A stretch of DNA of 64,000 nucleotides from Solirubrobacter pauli. Its GTDB lineage: Bacteria; Actinomycetota; Thermoleophilia; Solirubrobacterales; Solirubrobacteraceae. Shown here one piece after another: positions 48,041 to 55,743 of the stretch (positions are counted from its first letter, which is position 1; each line of letters starts with the position of its first letter). A program made the position numbers and the translations under genes. The notes under the pieces are model-generated. The model did no database searches, was not told the DNA's origin, and was given only the letters and a program-made list of their open reading frames with translations. The stretch spans positions 1,659,426-1,723,425 of the forward strand of contig NZ_RBIL01000001.1 of the NCBI RefSeq assembly GCF_003633755.1. Direction: 5' to 3'.

Positions 48041-48784
48041 ATGAAGCGCGCGGTGGTCCTCGCGGGCGGCGAAGGCGTGCGCCTGCGCCCGTACACGGCG
48101 GTGATCCCGAAGCCGCTGATGCCGGTCAAGGACCGGCCGGTCCTGGACATCGTCCTGCGCCAGCTGTGCCGCGCGGGGATCGAGCACGTGACGATCGCGA
48201 CCGGCTACCTGGCCGAGCTGATCGAGGCCTTCTGCGGCGACGGCAGCGCGTACGGCATGCGGATCGACTACTTCCGCGAGCGCGAGCCGCTCGGCACGGT
48301 CGGCGCGCTGCGGCTGATCGACGGCCTCAACGACTCGTTCCTGGTGATGAACGGGGACATCCTCACCGACATGTCCTACGAGGCGCTGATGGCCGACCAC
48401 GTGCAGTCCGGCGCCGCCTCGACGATCGCGACGACGAGCCGCACGATCGAGGTCTCGCTCGGCGTCATGCACTTCCAGGACGTCCGCGACGACGGGCGCG
48501 TCACCGACTACACGGAGAAGCCGACCCTCTACTACGAGGCGTCGATGGGCATCTACACCTTCCATCCGCGCGTCCTCGAGCACATCGAGCCGGGCGTCCG
48601 GCTGGACTTCCCGGACCTGATCCTGCGGCTCATCAAGGCCGGCGAAGCGGTGCGCGCGTTCCGCCCGGACGCCTACTGGCTGGACCTGGGCCGCCACGAC
48701 GACTACGAACGCGCCATGCAGGAGTTCGAGAGCGTCCGGCACCGGCTGCTGGGCGACGAGGCGGGTCAGCCCGCCGAGCGCTGA
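48041..48784 (+). CDS. Sugar-1-phosphate nucleotidyltransferase
   Basis: 247 residues. NTP-transferase signature VLAGGEGVRLRPYT followed by IPKPLMPVKDRPVLD, the metal Asp in VMNGDILTDMSY, and EKPTLYYEASMGIY. Makes an NDP-sugar (glucose-1-P thymidylyl- or mannose-1-P guanylyltransferase-like; the base is not decided) for the EPS glycosyltransferases. ATG 48041 follows AGGAAG by 7 nt. It overlaps the end of the FkbM gene by 19 bp. Confidence 0.9.
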   Translation: MKRAVVLAGGEGVRLRPYTAVIPKPLMPVKDRPVLDIVLRQLCRAGIEHVTIATGYLAELIEAFCGDGSAYGMRIDYFREREPLGTVGALRLIDGLNDSFLVMNGDILTDMSYEALMADHVQSGAASTIATTSRTIEVSLGVMHFQDVRDDGRVTDYTEKPTLYYEASMGIYTFHPRVLEHIEPGVRLDFPDLILRLIKAGEAVRAFRPDAYWLDLGRHDDYERAMQEFESVRHRLLGDEAGQPAER

Positions 48785-49641
48785 CCGCGGACGAAGTCGA
48801 TCCGGCGCGGGTCGCGGGCCGCGTCGAAGCCGAGCGCGGTGAGGTCGCGCACGCAGTCCTCGATCGTGTAGTCGTGGTGCACCTGCAGGGCGATCTCGTC
48901 GACGCGGTCGGCCCAGTGCGGCGTGGCGGGGACGAGCAGCTTCGCCTCCACGCCCTCGACGTCCATCTTGAGGAAGTCGATCCGCTCGTCCGCGGGCACG
49001 TGAGAGAGGATCGTCGCCATCGAGAACGCGGGCGCGGTCGCCTCGCCGCCCGCGTCGACGAAGAAGCCGAACTCCTGCCCGTGCTCGGCCACGTAGGTGA
49101 TCTCGCCGTCCTCGACCCAGGCGGCGCCGTGCATCAGCTGCACGCGGTCGGCCCAGCGCGCGGTGTTGCGACGGGCCAGCTCGACGTTGCCCGCGTCCAG
49201 CTCCACGGCCACGATCCGCGCGTTCGGGTGCCGCAGCGCGTTGTCGGCGACCGTGATCCCGATGTTCGCGCCGATGTCGACGATGGTCCGCGCGCGGGCG
49301 GTGCGCTCCGGGCGGTGCACGTTGTCGCGGAACGTCTCGCGCAGCATCTGCGCGTCGCTCGTCCCCGGCCGCAGCTCCACCGCGTGCCCGCCCAGCGGCT
49401 TGACCCGCACGCGCTCGGTGGCGCCGTGCGCGTGGCCGCCGCGGCGGTCCGCGCGCCGGTACGCGCGGTAGCTCTCCAGGTCGGAGGCGAGCAGGGTCGC
49501 GAAGCGCCAGCGCTGCCACTCGACGTACACGGCCCGCACGGCGGCGTCGACGTGCCGCAGCCGGCGCGCGCCGGCGACGCGGTACAGGTGACGCAGCCGG
49601 TCGCTCGCGCCGCCCGTCCGGCGCTCGTACTCGTCGCTCAT
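48766..49641 (-). CDS. FkbM-family methyltransferase
   Basis: 291 residues. SAM motif I TIVDIGANIGITVADNAL (about 122-139), acidic AVELDAGNVELA, and the family mark FLKMDVEGVEAKLL. FkbM enzymes O-methylate sugars or polyketides. The first about 85 residues are Arg-rich and helical. It is third in a unit with two aminotransferases (ATGA overlap at 49638), so methylation of an amino sugar in the EPS is likely. Confidence 0.9.
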   Translation of the reverse strand: MSDEYERRTGGASDRLRHLYRVAGARRLRHVDAAVRAVYVEWQRWRFATLLASDLESYRAYRRADRRGGHAHGATERVRVKPLGGHAVELRPGTSDAQMLRETFRDNVHRPERTARARTIVDIGANIGITVADNALRHPNARIVAVELDAGNVELARRNTARWADRVQLMHGAAWVEDGEITYVAEHGQEFGFFVDAGGEATAPAFSMATILSHVPADERIDFLKMDVEGVEAKLLVPATPHWADRVDEIALQVHHDYTIEDCVRDLTALGFDAARDPRRIDFVRGQRSAG

Positions 49642-50768
49642 GCCGCGGCGCGCACCGCTTCGCCGACGGCGTCCAGCTGCGCGTCGGTGGTGAGGGCGGA
49701 GAGCGGGAGCGCGAGGTGCCGGTCGGCGGCCGCCTCGGCGGCCGGCAGCGTGCCGTAGCCGGCGAACGACGCGTACTCGGTCAGCGAGTGCAGGACCGGG
49801 TAGCGCGTCGTCTGGATGCCGCGCTCGGCCAGGACGTCACGGGCCTTCGCGCGCGCCTCGCCGTCGGCGAACAGCACCGCGAACGCGAAGTGCGAGCCGG
49901 CCTCGACCGCCGCCTCGTCCCACACGAGCGTGACGCCCGGCGCGTCCGCGAGCCGCTCGCGGTAGCCGCGCACCGCGGCGCGCCGATGCTCGATCTCCGC
50001 GTGCAGCCGCCCGAGCCGCGCCCGCCCGAACGCCGCGCGCAGCTCGTCCATCCGGTAGTTGAAGCCGAAGCCGACGACGTCGTAGGACTCCTGGCGCCCC
50101 GTGTGCCGGTCCCAGGTGCCGGACGTCATCGCGTGCGAGCGCAGGGACCGCACGGATGCGTCCAGCGCCGCGTCGCGCGTGAGCACCATGCCGCCCTCGC
50201 CCACCGAGAGCTGCTTCTTCGAGAAGAAGGACAGGCAGCCGAGCGTGCCCGCCGTGCCCGCGAGCGCGTCACCGTCGACGCGCGCGCCGATCGCCTGCGC
50301 GGCGTCCTCGATGATCGCGATGCCACGCGGCTCGCAGACCGCCCGCAGACCGGCGATGTCGGCCGGGTAGCCCCAGAAGTGCACGGCGATCACGGCCTTC
50401 GTGCGCGGCGTGATGCGCCGCTCCACGTCGGCCGGGTCGAGGTTCGGGCGCTCGGGGGAGACGACGTCGGCGAGCACCGGCGTCGCACCGCAGTAGCGCA
50501 CGCAGCCCGCGCTGGCGAGGAACGTGAACGCCGGGACGATCACCTCGTCGCCCGGGCCGAGGTCGAGCGCGCGGCAGGCGAGGTGCAGCGCGGCCGTCCC
50601 GCTCGACACGGCGGCGGCGTGCGGCACGTCGTGCCACTCGACCATCGCCGCCTCGAAGGCGCCGGTCCGCGGCCCCATGGTCAGCCAGCCCGACTCGAGG
50701 CACTCGCGCGCGGCCGCGAGGTCGTCCTCGGTCACGACGACGTCGGTGAGCGGGATCTGCCAGCTCAC
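49638..50768 (-). CDS. DegT/DnrJ/EryC1/StrS aminotransferase (sugar aminotransferase 1)
   Basis: 376 residues. PLP fold: LESGWLTMGPRTGAFEAAM, SSGTAALHLACRAL, GDEVIVPAFTFLASAG, AIIEDAAQAIGA, and the PLP Lys in FFSKKQLSVGEGG. It transaminates a keto-sugar nucleotide. GTG 50768 overlaps the stop of the second, paralogous gene by 4 bp (GTGA). The pair presumably arose by duplication and may act on different sugars. Confidence 0.93.
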   Translation of the reverse strand: MSWQIPLTDVVVTEDDLAAARECLESGWLTMGPRTGAFEAAMVEWHDVPHAAAVSSGTAALHLACRALDLGPGDEVIVPAFTFLASAGCVRYCGATPVLADVVSPERPNLDPADVERRITPRTKAVIAVHFWGYPADIAGLRAVCEPRGIAIIEDAAQAIGARVDGDALAGTAGTLGCLSFFSKKQLSVGEGGMVLTRDAALDASVRSLRSHAMTSGTWDRHTGRQESYDVVGFGFNYRMDELRAAFGRARLGRLHAEIEHRRAAVRGYRERLADAPGVTLVWDEAAVEAGSHFAFAVLFADGEARAKARDVLAERGIQTTRYPVLHSLTEYASFAGYGTLPAAEAAADRHLALPLSALTTDAQLDAVGEAVRAAA

Positions 50769-51913
50769 ACGGTGTCCTCGAGCGCGGCCACCACGCGCTC
50801 CAGCGCGGCGTCGTCCATCGCCATGTGCAGCGGGATCGTGATCTCCGCGCGGGCCGCGTGCTCGGTGTGCGGCAGCGACGGCACGCCGAAGCGCTCCCGA
50901 TAGGCGGTGAACTCGTGGACGGCCGGATAGAAGATCGACGTCTGGACGCCGTGCTTGGAGCGCAGCGCGAGGCGGATCTCGTCGCGGCGCGCATGGTCGC
51001 GCACGAGCACCGGCATCACGTAGCAGCTGGAGTGCTCGACGTCCTCGTCCGCGTACGGGACGATCAGCCCCTCGTGCCCGGCGAGCGCGGCGCGGTAGGC
51101 GCGGGTGAGCTCGCGCCGGCGCGCGATCTCCGCGTCGAGCCGCTTGAAGCGCGAGAGCAGCAGCGCGGCGCGCGGCTCGTCCAGCCGGTAGTTGAAGCCG
51201 AGGCCCTGCGCGTCGTAGGTGATCGTCTCGCCGGTGTGGCGGCTCCACGTGCCCGACGTCATGCCGTGGCTCCGGCGCGAGCGGGCGAGCGCGGCGACCG
51301 CTTCGTCGTCCGTGGCGACGAGGCCGCCCTCACCGCAGGCGAGCACCTTGTTGGAGAAGAACGAGAACGCGCCCGCGAGCCCGAACGAGCCGACCGCACG
51401 GCCGTCCACGTACGCCTGCGGGGCGTGCGCGACGTCCTCGATCAGCGCGACCCCGTGCGCGTCGCAGAGCGCGCGCAGCTCCTGCACCCGCGCCGGGTAG
51501 CCGGCGAAGTGCACGACGCAGACGGCCTTGGTCCGAGGCGTGATCATCCGCTCGACGGACGCGGGGTCCAAGTCCAGCCGGTGCGGGCCGACGACGTCGG
51601 CGAAGACGGGCGTCGCGCCGCAGTAGACGACCGCCGCGGCGGTGGCCGCGAAGGTGAGCGCGGGCACGATCACCTCGTCGCCCGGGCCGACGCCCGCGGC
51701 GAGGTAGGCGAGGTGCAGCGCGGCGGTGCAGGACGACACGGCGACCGCGTGCTCGACGCCGAGGTGCTCGGCGAACGTGCGCTCGAACTCGGCCGTCAAC
51801 GGGCCCATCGTCAGCCAGCCGGAGCGCAGCACGTCCAGCACGGCTTCGATGTCCTCTTCCGATAGCTCCAGGTCGAAGAGCGGGATCTCCGGGGTGCGTT
51901 CGGTAGCGTCCAT
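50765..51913 (-). CDS. DegT/DnrJ/EryC1/StrS aminotransferase (sugar aminotransferase 2)
   Basis: 382 residues, clearly paralogous to the neighbour: LRSGWLTMGPLTAEFE, SSCTAALHLAYLAAG, GDEVIVPALTFAATA, ALIEDVAHAPQAY, FFSNKVLACGEGG with the PLP Lys, and RSHGMTSGTWSRHTG. It is first gene of the aminotransferase-aminotransferase-FkbM unit. The divergent PHP gene starts 25 bp away. Confidence 0.93.
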   Translation of the reverse strand: MDATERTPEIPLFDLELSEEDIEAVLDVLRSGWLTMGPLTAEFERTFAEHLGVEHAVAVSSCTAALHLAYLAAGVGPGDEVIVPALTFAATAAAVVYCGATPVFADVVGPHRLDLDPASVERMITPRTKAVCVVHFAGYPARVQELRALCDAHGVALIEDVAHAPQAYVDGRAVGSFGLAGAFSFFSNKVLACGEGGLVATDDEAVAALARSRRSHGMTSGTWSRHTGETITYDAQGLGFNYRLDEPRAALLLSRFKRLDAEIARRRELTRAYRAALAGHEGLIVPYADEDVEHSSCYVMPVLVRDHARRDEIRLALRSKHGVQTSIFYPAVHEFTAYRERFGVPSLPHTEHAARAEITIPLHMAMDDAALERVVAALEDTV

Positions 51914-51938
51914 CTGCGTTCCCGATGGTGACAGAGCA

Positions 51939-52703
51939 CTGATCGACCTACACGCCCACCTGCTGCCCGGGCTCGACGACGGACCGGCCGACGACGCCGG
52001 ATCGCTCGCCCTCGCGGAGCACGTCGCCGCCACGGGCACGCGGACGATCGTCGCGACCCCGCATCTGCGGCAGGACTTCCCGGACGTCCGGGTGCCGGAG
52101 CTGCCCGGCCGCGTCGCCGCGCTCCAGGCCCTGCTGCGCGACCGTGGCGTGGACCTCGAGGTGCTCGTCGGTGGCGAGGTCGACACGGTCTGGGCCCAGC
52201 ACCAGTCCGACGAGACGCTGCGCGCCGTCTCTTACGGCGGGCGCGGCACCGACCTGCTCGTCGAGACGCCCTACGGCGAGCTGCCGCCCGTCCTGGAGGA
52301 GCTGCTGTTCCGGATCCGCACGCGCGGCTTCCGCGTCCTGCTCGCCCACCCGGAGCGCAACCCGAGCTTCCAGCGTGACCCCGAGCGGCTCGGCCGGATC
52401 GTGGACGGCGGCGTCCTCGTCCAGGTGACGGCCTCGTCGCTGACCGCGGGCAAGCGGTCGCGCTCCTGCGCGCTCGCGCACGCGTTGATCGCCGAGGGCC
52501 GCGCGCACGTGATCGCCGGTGATCTGCACTCGGTCGGCGGCCGCGCCGGGCTCGCGGAGGCGCTGGAGACGACCGACCACCCGCGGGCGCGCTGGATGGT
52601 CACCGACGCGCCGGCGGCGATCCTCGCGGGCGAGCCGCTGCCGCCCGCGCCGAGCGCCGCCGCCCCGAAGCGACGGCGCTGGAACCTCAAGCGCGAGCGC
52701 TAG
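51939..52703 (+). CDS. CpsB/YwqE-like PHP tyrosine phosphatase, probable CTG start
   Basis: 254 residues. PHP metal motifs: DLHAHLLPGLDDGP at the very start, IVATPHL, LLAHPERN and AGDLHS. The family begins M-I-D-x-H; here that position is CTG 51939 (L-I-D-L-H). No ATG, GTG or TTG is in frame within 80 bases, and GGTGA lies 6 nt upstream, so CTG initiation is the best reading. It would dephosphorylate the BY-kinase-like copolymerase. The stop shares CTAG with the convergent epimerase. Confidence 0.85.
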   Translation: MIDLHAHLLPGLDDGPADDAGSLALAEHVAATGTRTIVATPHLRQDFPDVRVPELPGRVAALQALLRDRGVDLEVLVGGEVDTVWAQHQSDETLRAVSYGGRGTDLLVETPYGELPPVLEELLFRIRTRGFRVLLAHPERNPSFQRDPERLGRIVDGGVLVQVTASSLTAGKRSRSCALAHALIAEGRAHVIAGDLHSVGGRAGLAEALETTDHPRARWMVTDAPAAILAGEPLPPAPSAAAPKRRRWNLKRER

Positions 52704-53674
52704 TCGATGTTGCGGTAGACGCGGCTGTCGGAGTCGGCGAAGCGGCCCGCGTCGAGCGCGGCGATCAGCTCCGCGATGCCCTCCGGGACCGTGCGGGTGA
52801 CCTTGTAGTCCAGGCGGTCGGCGATCTTCTGGAAGCTGACCTTGTAGTCGCGCGGGTCCTCGTCGCGGCGGACGAAGCTGACCTCGCCCTTGTCGGTCTG
52901 GCGGCGGATCTCCTCGACGAGGTCGAGCTTGCGGTAGTTCTCGCGCGTGTCGCCGACGTTGAAGACCTCGCCGGCGACCACGTCGACCGGCGCCTCGAGG
53001 ACGGTCCGGATGCCCCGCGCGGCGTCGCGCACGTGCACGTACGGGCGCCAGAACTGCTCGCCGAAGACCTCGAGCTTGCGGTCGTCCCAGAGGTCCCGCG
53101 TGAACTCGTTGACGGTGAGGTCGAAGCGCATCCGCGGCGCGACGCCGTAGACGGTGGCGAAGCGCAGGCAGCTGACCGCGAACGGGGCCGGGTCCAGCGC
53201 GAGCAGGTGCTGCTCGACCGCGACCTTCTGCTCGGCGTACAGCGACACCGGGGCGAGCACGCCGGTCTCGTCGATCGGCGTCGTCGGGTCGGCCATGCGG
53301 CCGTAGTTCGAGCACGTGCTGGCCATCACGAAGCGCTCGACGCCCGCTTCGCCCGCCTCGGCCGCGAGCGCCAGCGACGCGTCGACGTTGACCTCCTGCG
53401 CGAGCTGCGGGTCGCGCGCGCAGGCCGGGTCGCCGACGATCGCCGCCAGGTGCACGACCGCGTCCGCGCCCTGCAGCGCGTGCCCGCGGGCGACCGGGTC
53501 GCGGACGTCACCCTCGACGAGCGTGACGCCGCGTGCGCGCAGCTCATCCGCGCGGTCGTCCTGGCCGTGCAGCAGCCGGTCGAGGACCGTCACCTCGCGT
53601 CCAGCCTGGAGCAGCTCGTCGCACAGCTCCATCCCGATGTAGCCGGCGCCGCCGGTGACCAAGGTCCGTGCCAT
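52700..53674 (-). CDS. NAD-dependent sugar epimerase/dehydratase
   Basis: 324 residues, extended SDR. TLVTGGAGYIGMELCDEL (4-21), VEGDVRDPVARGHAL, VHLAAIVGDPACA, STCSNYGRM, the catalytic YAEQK (Tyr-x3-Lys) and RFATVYGVAPRMRFD. It modifies an NDP-sugar for the EPS or cell-wall polymer. ATG 53674 has TACGCT 7 nt upstream. It is the right end of the EPS locus. Confidence 0.93.
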   Translation of the reverse strand: MARTLVTGGAGYIGMELCDELLQAGREVTVLDRLLHGQDDRADELRARGVTLVEGDVRDPVARGHALQGADAVVHLAAIVGDPACARDPQLAQEVNVDASLALAAEAGEAGVERFVMASTCSNYGRMADPTTPIDETGVLAPVSLYAEQKVAVEQHLLALDPAPFAVSCLRFATVYGVAPRMRFDLTVNEFTRDLWDDRKLEVFGEQFWRPYVHVRDAARGIRTVLEAPVDVVAGEVFNVGDTRENYRKLDLVEEIRRQTDKGEVSFVRRDEDPRDYKVSFQKIADRLDYKVTRTVPEGIAELIAALDAGRFADSDSRVYRNID

Positions 53675-53681
53675 GGCGCAC

Positions 53682-53687
53682 AGCGTA
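53682..53687 (-). promoter_or_regulatory. -10 box TACGCT of a leaderless promoter (epimerase)
   Basis: Minus-strand TACGCT ends 7 nt before ATG 53674, without a Shine-Dalgarno sequence. Confidence 0.5.
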
Positions 53688-53770
53688 GGGCTCGGCGCGC
53701 CCGCGTCCTTCAGGCATGGCCTCCGGATGCCGAAAACCAGGGTGTACCGCCGTCCCGAAGGATCTCCCCC

Positions 53771-55267
53771 ATGCCGTGCATGTCCCGGGGTCTGCTGACC
53801 GCTGCCCTCACCGCCATCCTGATGTCGTGCTCCACCGCCGCGGCCGACGCCGCGACACCGCGCCTGGCGCGCGGGACGGCGGACACGAGCCCGATGCTGA
53901 CGTCCTGGGGCGCCGGCGCGTGGGCGCACCTGCCCGCCTACGGGCTGAGCGCCGGGGAGCTCGCCGCCCACCCGGAGTGGCAGCTCAAAGACGCGACGAA
54001 CGCTCCGCTGCTCGTCAACGGACGCGCGGCCGCCGACTTCGGCAACGCGGACTTCCGCGCGTGGTGGATCGCCAAGGCGCAGGCCGCGCTGGGCGCCGGC
54101 CATCGCGGCGTGTTCATCGACGACGCCTTCATGGAGCGCCGCACGACGAACGCCGGCGGGACGTCCCGCACGCCGATCGACCCGCGCACCGGCGCCGCCA
54201 TGACCGAGGCCGGCTGGCAGCGGTACATGGCCGACTTCCTCGTCGCCGTGCGCGCCGCCCTGCCCGCCGACGCGGACATCGTGCACGAGGTGCTCTGGTA
54301 CAAGGGCGACGCGAACGCCGACGTCCTGCGCGCGCTGAAGGCCGCGACGTACCTGTCGGTCGACGGCGGCTTCAACGGGTCGCTCGTCACCTACGGCGGG
54401 GGCACCTACGGCTTCCAGACGCTCGCCGGCTGGATCGAGCGCGCACAGGCGCGCGGCACCGGCGTCATCCTCGACTTCTCGACCACCGCGCCCGCGGCCC
54501 GCGTGTACGGGCTCGCGAGCTACTGGCTCGTCAACACCGGCCTGTCGGCGATCGCCAACGATGCATCGACCGCTCCCCTGTGGTCGGGCTACACGGTCGA
54601 TCTCGGCACGCCGAACACCGGCCGCTACCAGGTGGCCACGGGCGCGTGGCGCCGCGACTTCACGCGCGGGATCGTGCTCGTGAACGAGCCGTACCGCTCC
54701 ACGCGCACGCTGACGGTCCCCGCCGGCTACCAGGACCTCGACGGCGTCGCCCGCACGACCGTGACGCTCGCCGGCGGCCAGGGCGCCGTGCTCGTCCCGG
54801 CCCCGGTCCCGGTCTCCACGCCGACCCCGACGCCGACCCCGGTCGCGCCCACCGACGGCGGCCCGGGCGTGTCCACGGCACCCGTCCCCCCGGTGGCGAC
54901 CGCCCCGCCGTCGGCGCCGACGAAGATCACCACCATCACGACGGGCGGCGACGGCGCGCGCATCGCCCGCGCCGGCGGCACCGCCGGCGCGAAGCCCCCG
55001 GGCAGCACGCGCGTGTCCGTGCGCGGGTCGCGCACGCGGCTGACCGGCCGGGTCCGCGGCGCGGTCGCGGGCTACGTGCGTGTGACGATCGAGCGCAAGC
55101 GCGGGCCCAAGTGGGCCGTCGTGCGGCGCGTGAAGGTCTCGGTGAAGCGCACGGGGCGCTTCACCAAGGACATCCCGACGCTGCCGGGCGGCAGCTACCG
55201 CGTGAGCGGCTACTTCGAGGGGACCGGCACGTCGAAGCCGGCCCGTTCGGGCTACTCGACGTTCTGA
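53771..55267 (+). CDS. Secreted glycosidase-like protein (putative glycoside hydrolase 15-like) with basic C-domain
   Basis: 498 residues. Signal peptide 1-27. Residues 30-320 look like a TIM-barrel of the hypothetical glycosyl-hydrolase group, with HRGVFIDDAFMERRT and DADIVHEVLWYKG holding acidic residues, and GVILDFSTTAPA near the barrel end. A Pro/Thr linker (TPTPTPTPVAPT) follows, and then a basic beta domain (RVSVRGSRTRLTGRVRG; RYSTF-type end). AAGGA precedes ATG 53771 by 7-8 nt. It may trim a polysaccharide; substrate unknown. Confidence 0.78.
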   Translation: MPCMSRGLLTAALTAILMSCSTAAADAATPRLARGTADTSPMLTSWGAGAWAHLPAYGLSAGELAAHPEWQLKDATNAPLLVNGRAAADFGNADFRAWWIAKAQAALGAGHRGVFIDDAFMERRTTNAGGTSRTPIDPRTGAAMTEAGWQRYMADFLVAVRAALPADADIVHEVLWYKGDANADVLRALKAATYLSVDGGFNGSLVTYGGGTYGFQTLAGWIERAQARGTGVILDFSTTAPAARVYGLASYWLVNTGLSAIANDASTAPLWSGYTVDLGTPNTGRYQVATGAWRRDFTRGIVLVNEPYRSTRTLTVPAGYQDLDGVARTTVTLAGGQGAVLVPAPVPVSTPTPTPTPVAPTDGGPGVSTAPVPPVATAPPSAPTKITTITTGGDGARIARAGGTAGAKPPGSTRVSVRGSRTRLTGRVRGAVAGYVRVTIERKRGPKWAVVRRVKVSVKRTGRFTKDIPTLPGGSYRVSGYFEGTGTSKPARSGYSTF

Positions 55268-55743
55268 GCCGCGCCGTGCGCGACGAAGACGGCGGTCTTC
55301 GCGTGGTGCATGACGTAGCTCGACACGCTGCCGAGCATCGATCCGACGCGCCCGACGCCGCGGGCGCCGAGGATGATCGCGTCGTAGTCGCCCTCTGAGG
55401 CGGCCTTGACGATCTCGCAGCCCGGCTTGCCACGGCGGTAGATCGTGTGCACCGGGATGTCCTCAGGCATCCGCTTCAGCGTCGCCTTCAGCCGCTTGGT
55501 CGCGTCCTCGTCGACCGCGTTCTGGTCGAGCGCGCCGGCGAGCGGCATCGACCAGGCCGCGGGTCCGGCGGCGACGTCGGGGCCGACGGTGATCAGGGTG
55601 ATGCTGGCGTTGTCGCGGTGCGCGGCGGTGATCGCCGCGGACAGGGCGAGGTCAGCATGCTCGGAGCCGTCGACGGCGACGAGGATGCGGTGGAGCTTGA
55701 GCTCGCCGAGGACCTCGGTCCGCTCAGGGTCGGCGACGCTCAT
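55252..55743 (-). CDS. Universal stress protein UspA family
   Basis: 163 residues, one Usp domain. RILVAVDGSEHADLAL near the start and the ATP-binding GARGVGRVGSMLGSVSSYVMHHA (G-x2-G-x9-G-S pattern) near the end. Its overlap with the MFS stop codon (ATGA) makes it the last gene of a marR-MFS-uspA unit. It overlaps the convergent glycosidase by 16 bp. A role in drug or solvent stress is inferred from the operon. Confidence 0.93.
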   Translation of the reverse strand: MSVADPERTEVLGELKLHRILVAVDGSEHADLALSAAITAAHRDNASITLITVGPDVAAGPAAWSMPLAGALDQNAVDEDATKRLKATLKRMPEDIPVHTIYRRGKPGCEIVKAASEGDYDAIILGARGVGRVGSMLGSVSSYVMHHAKTAVFVAHGAAQNVE

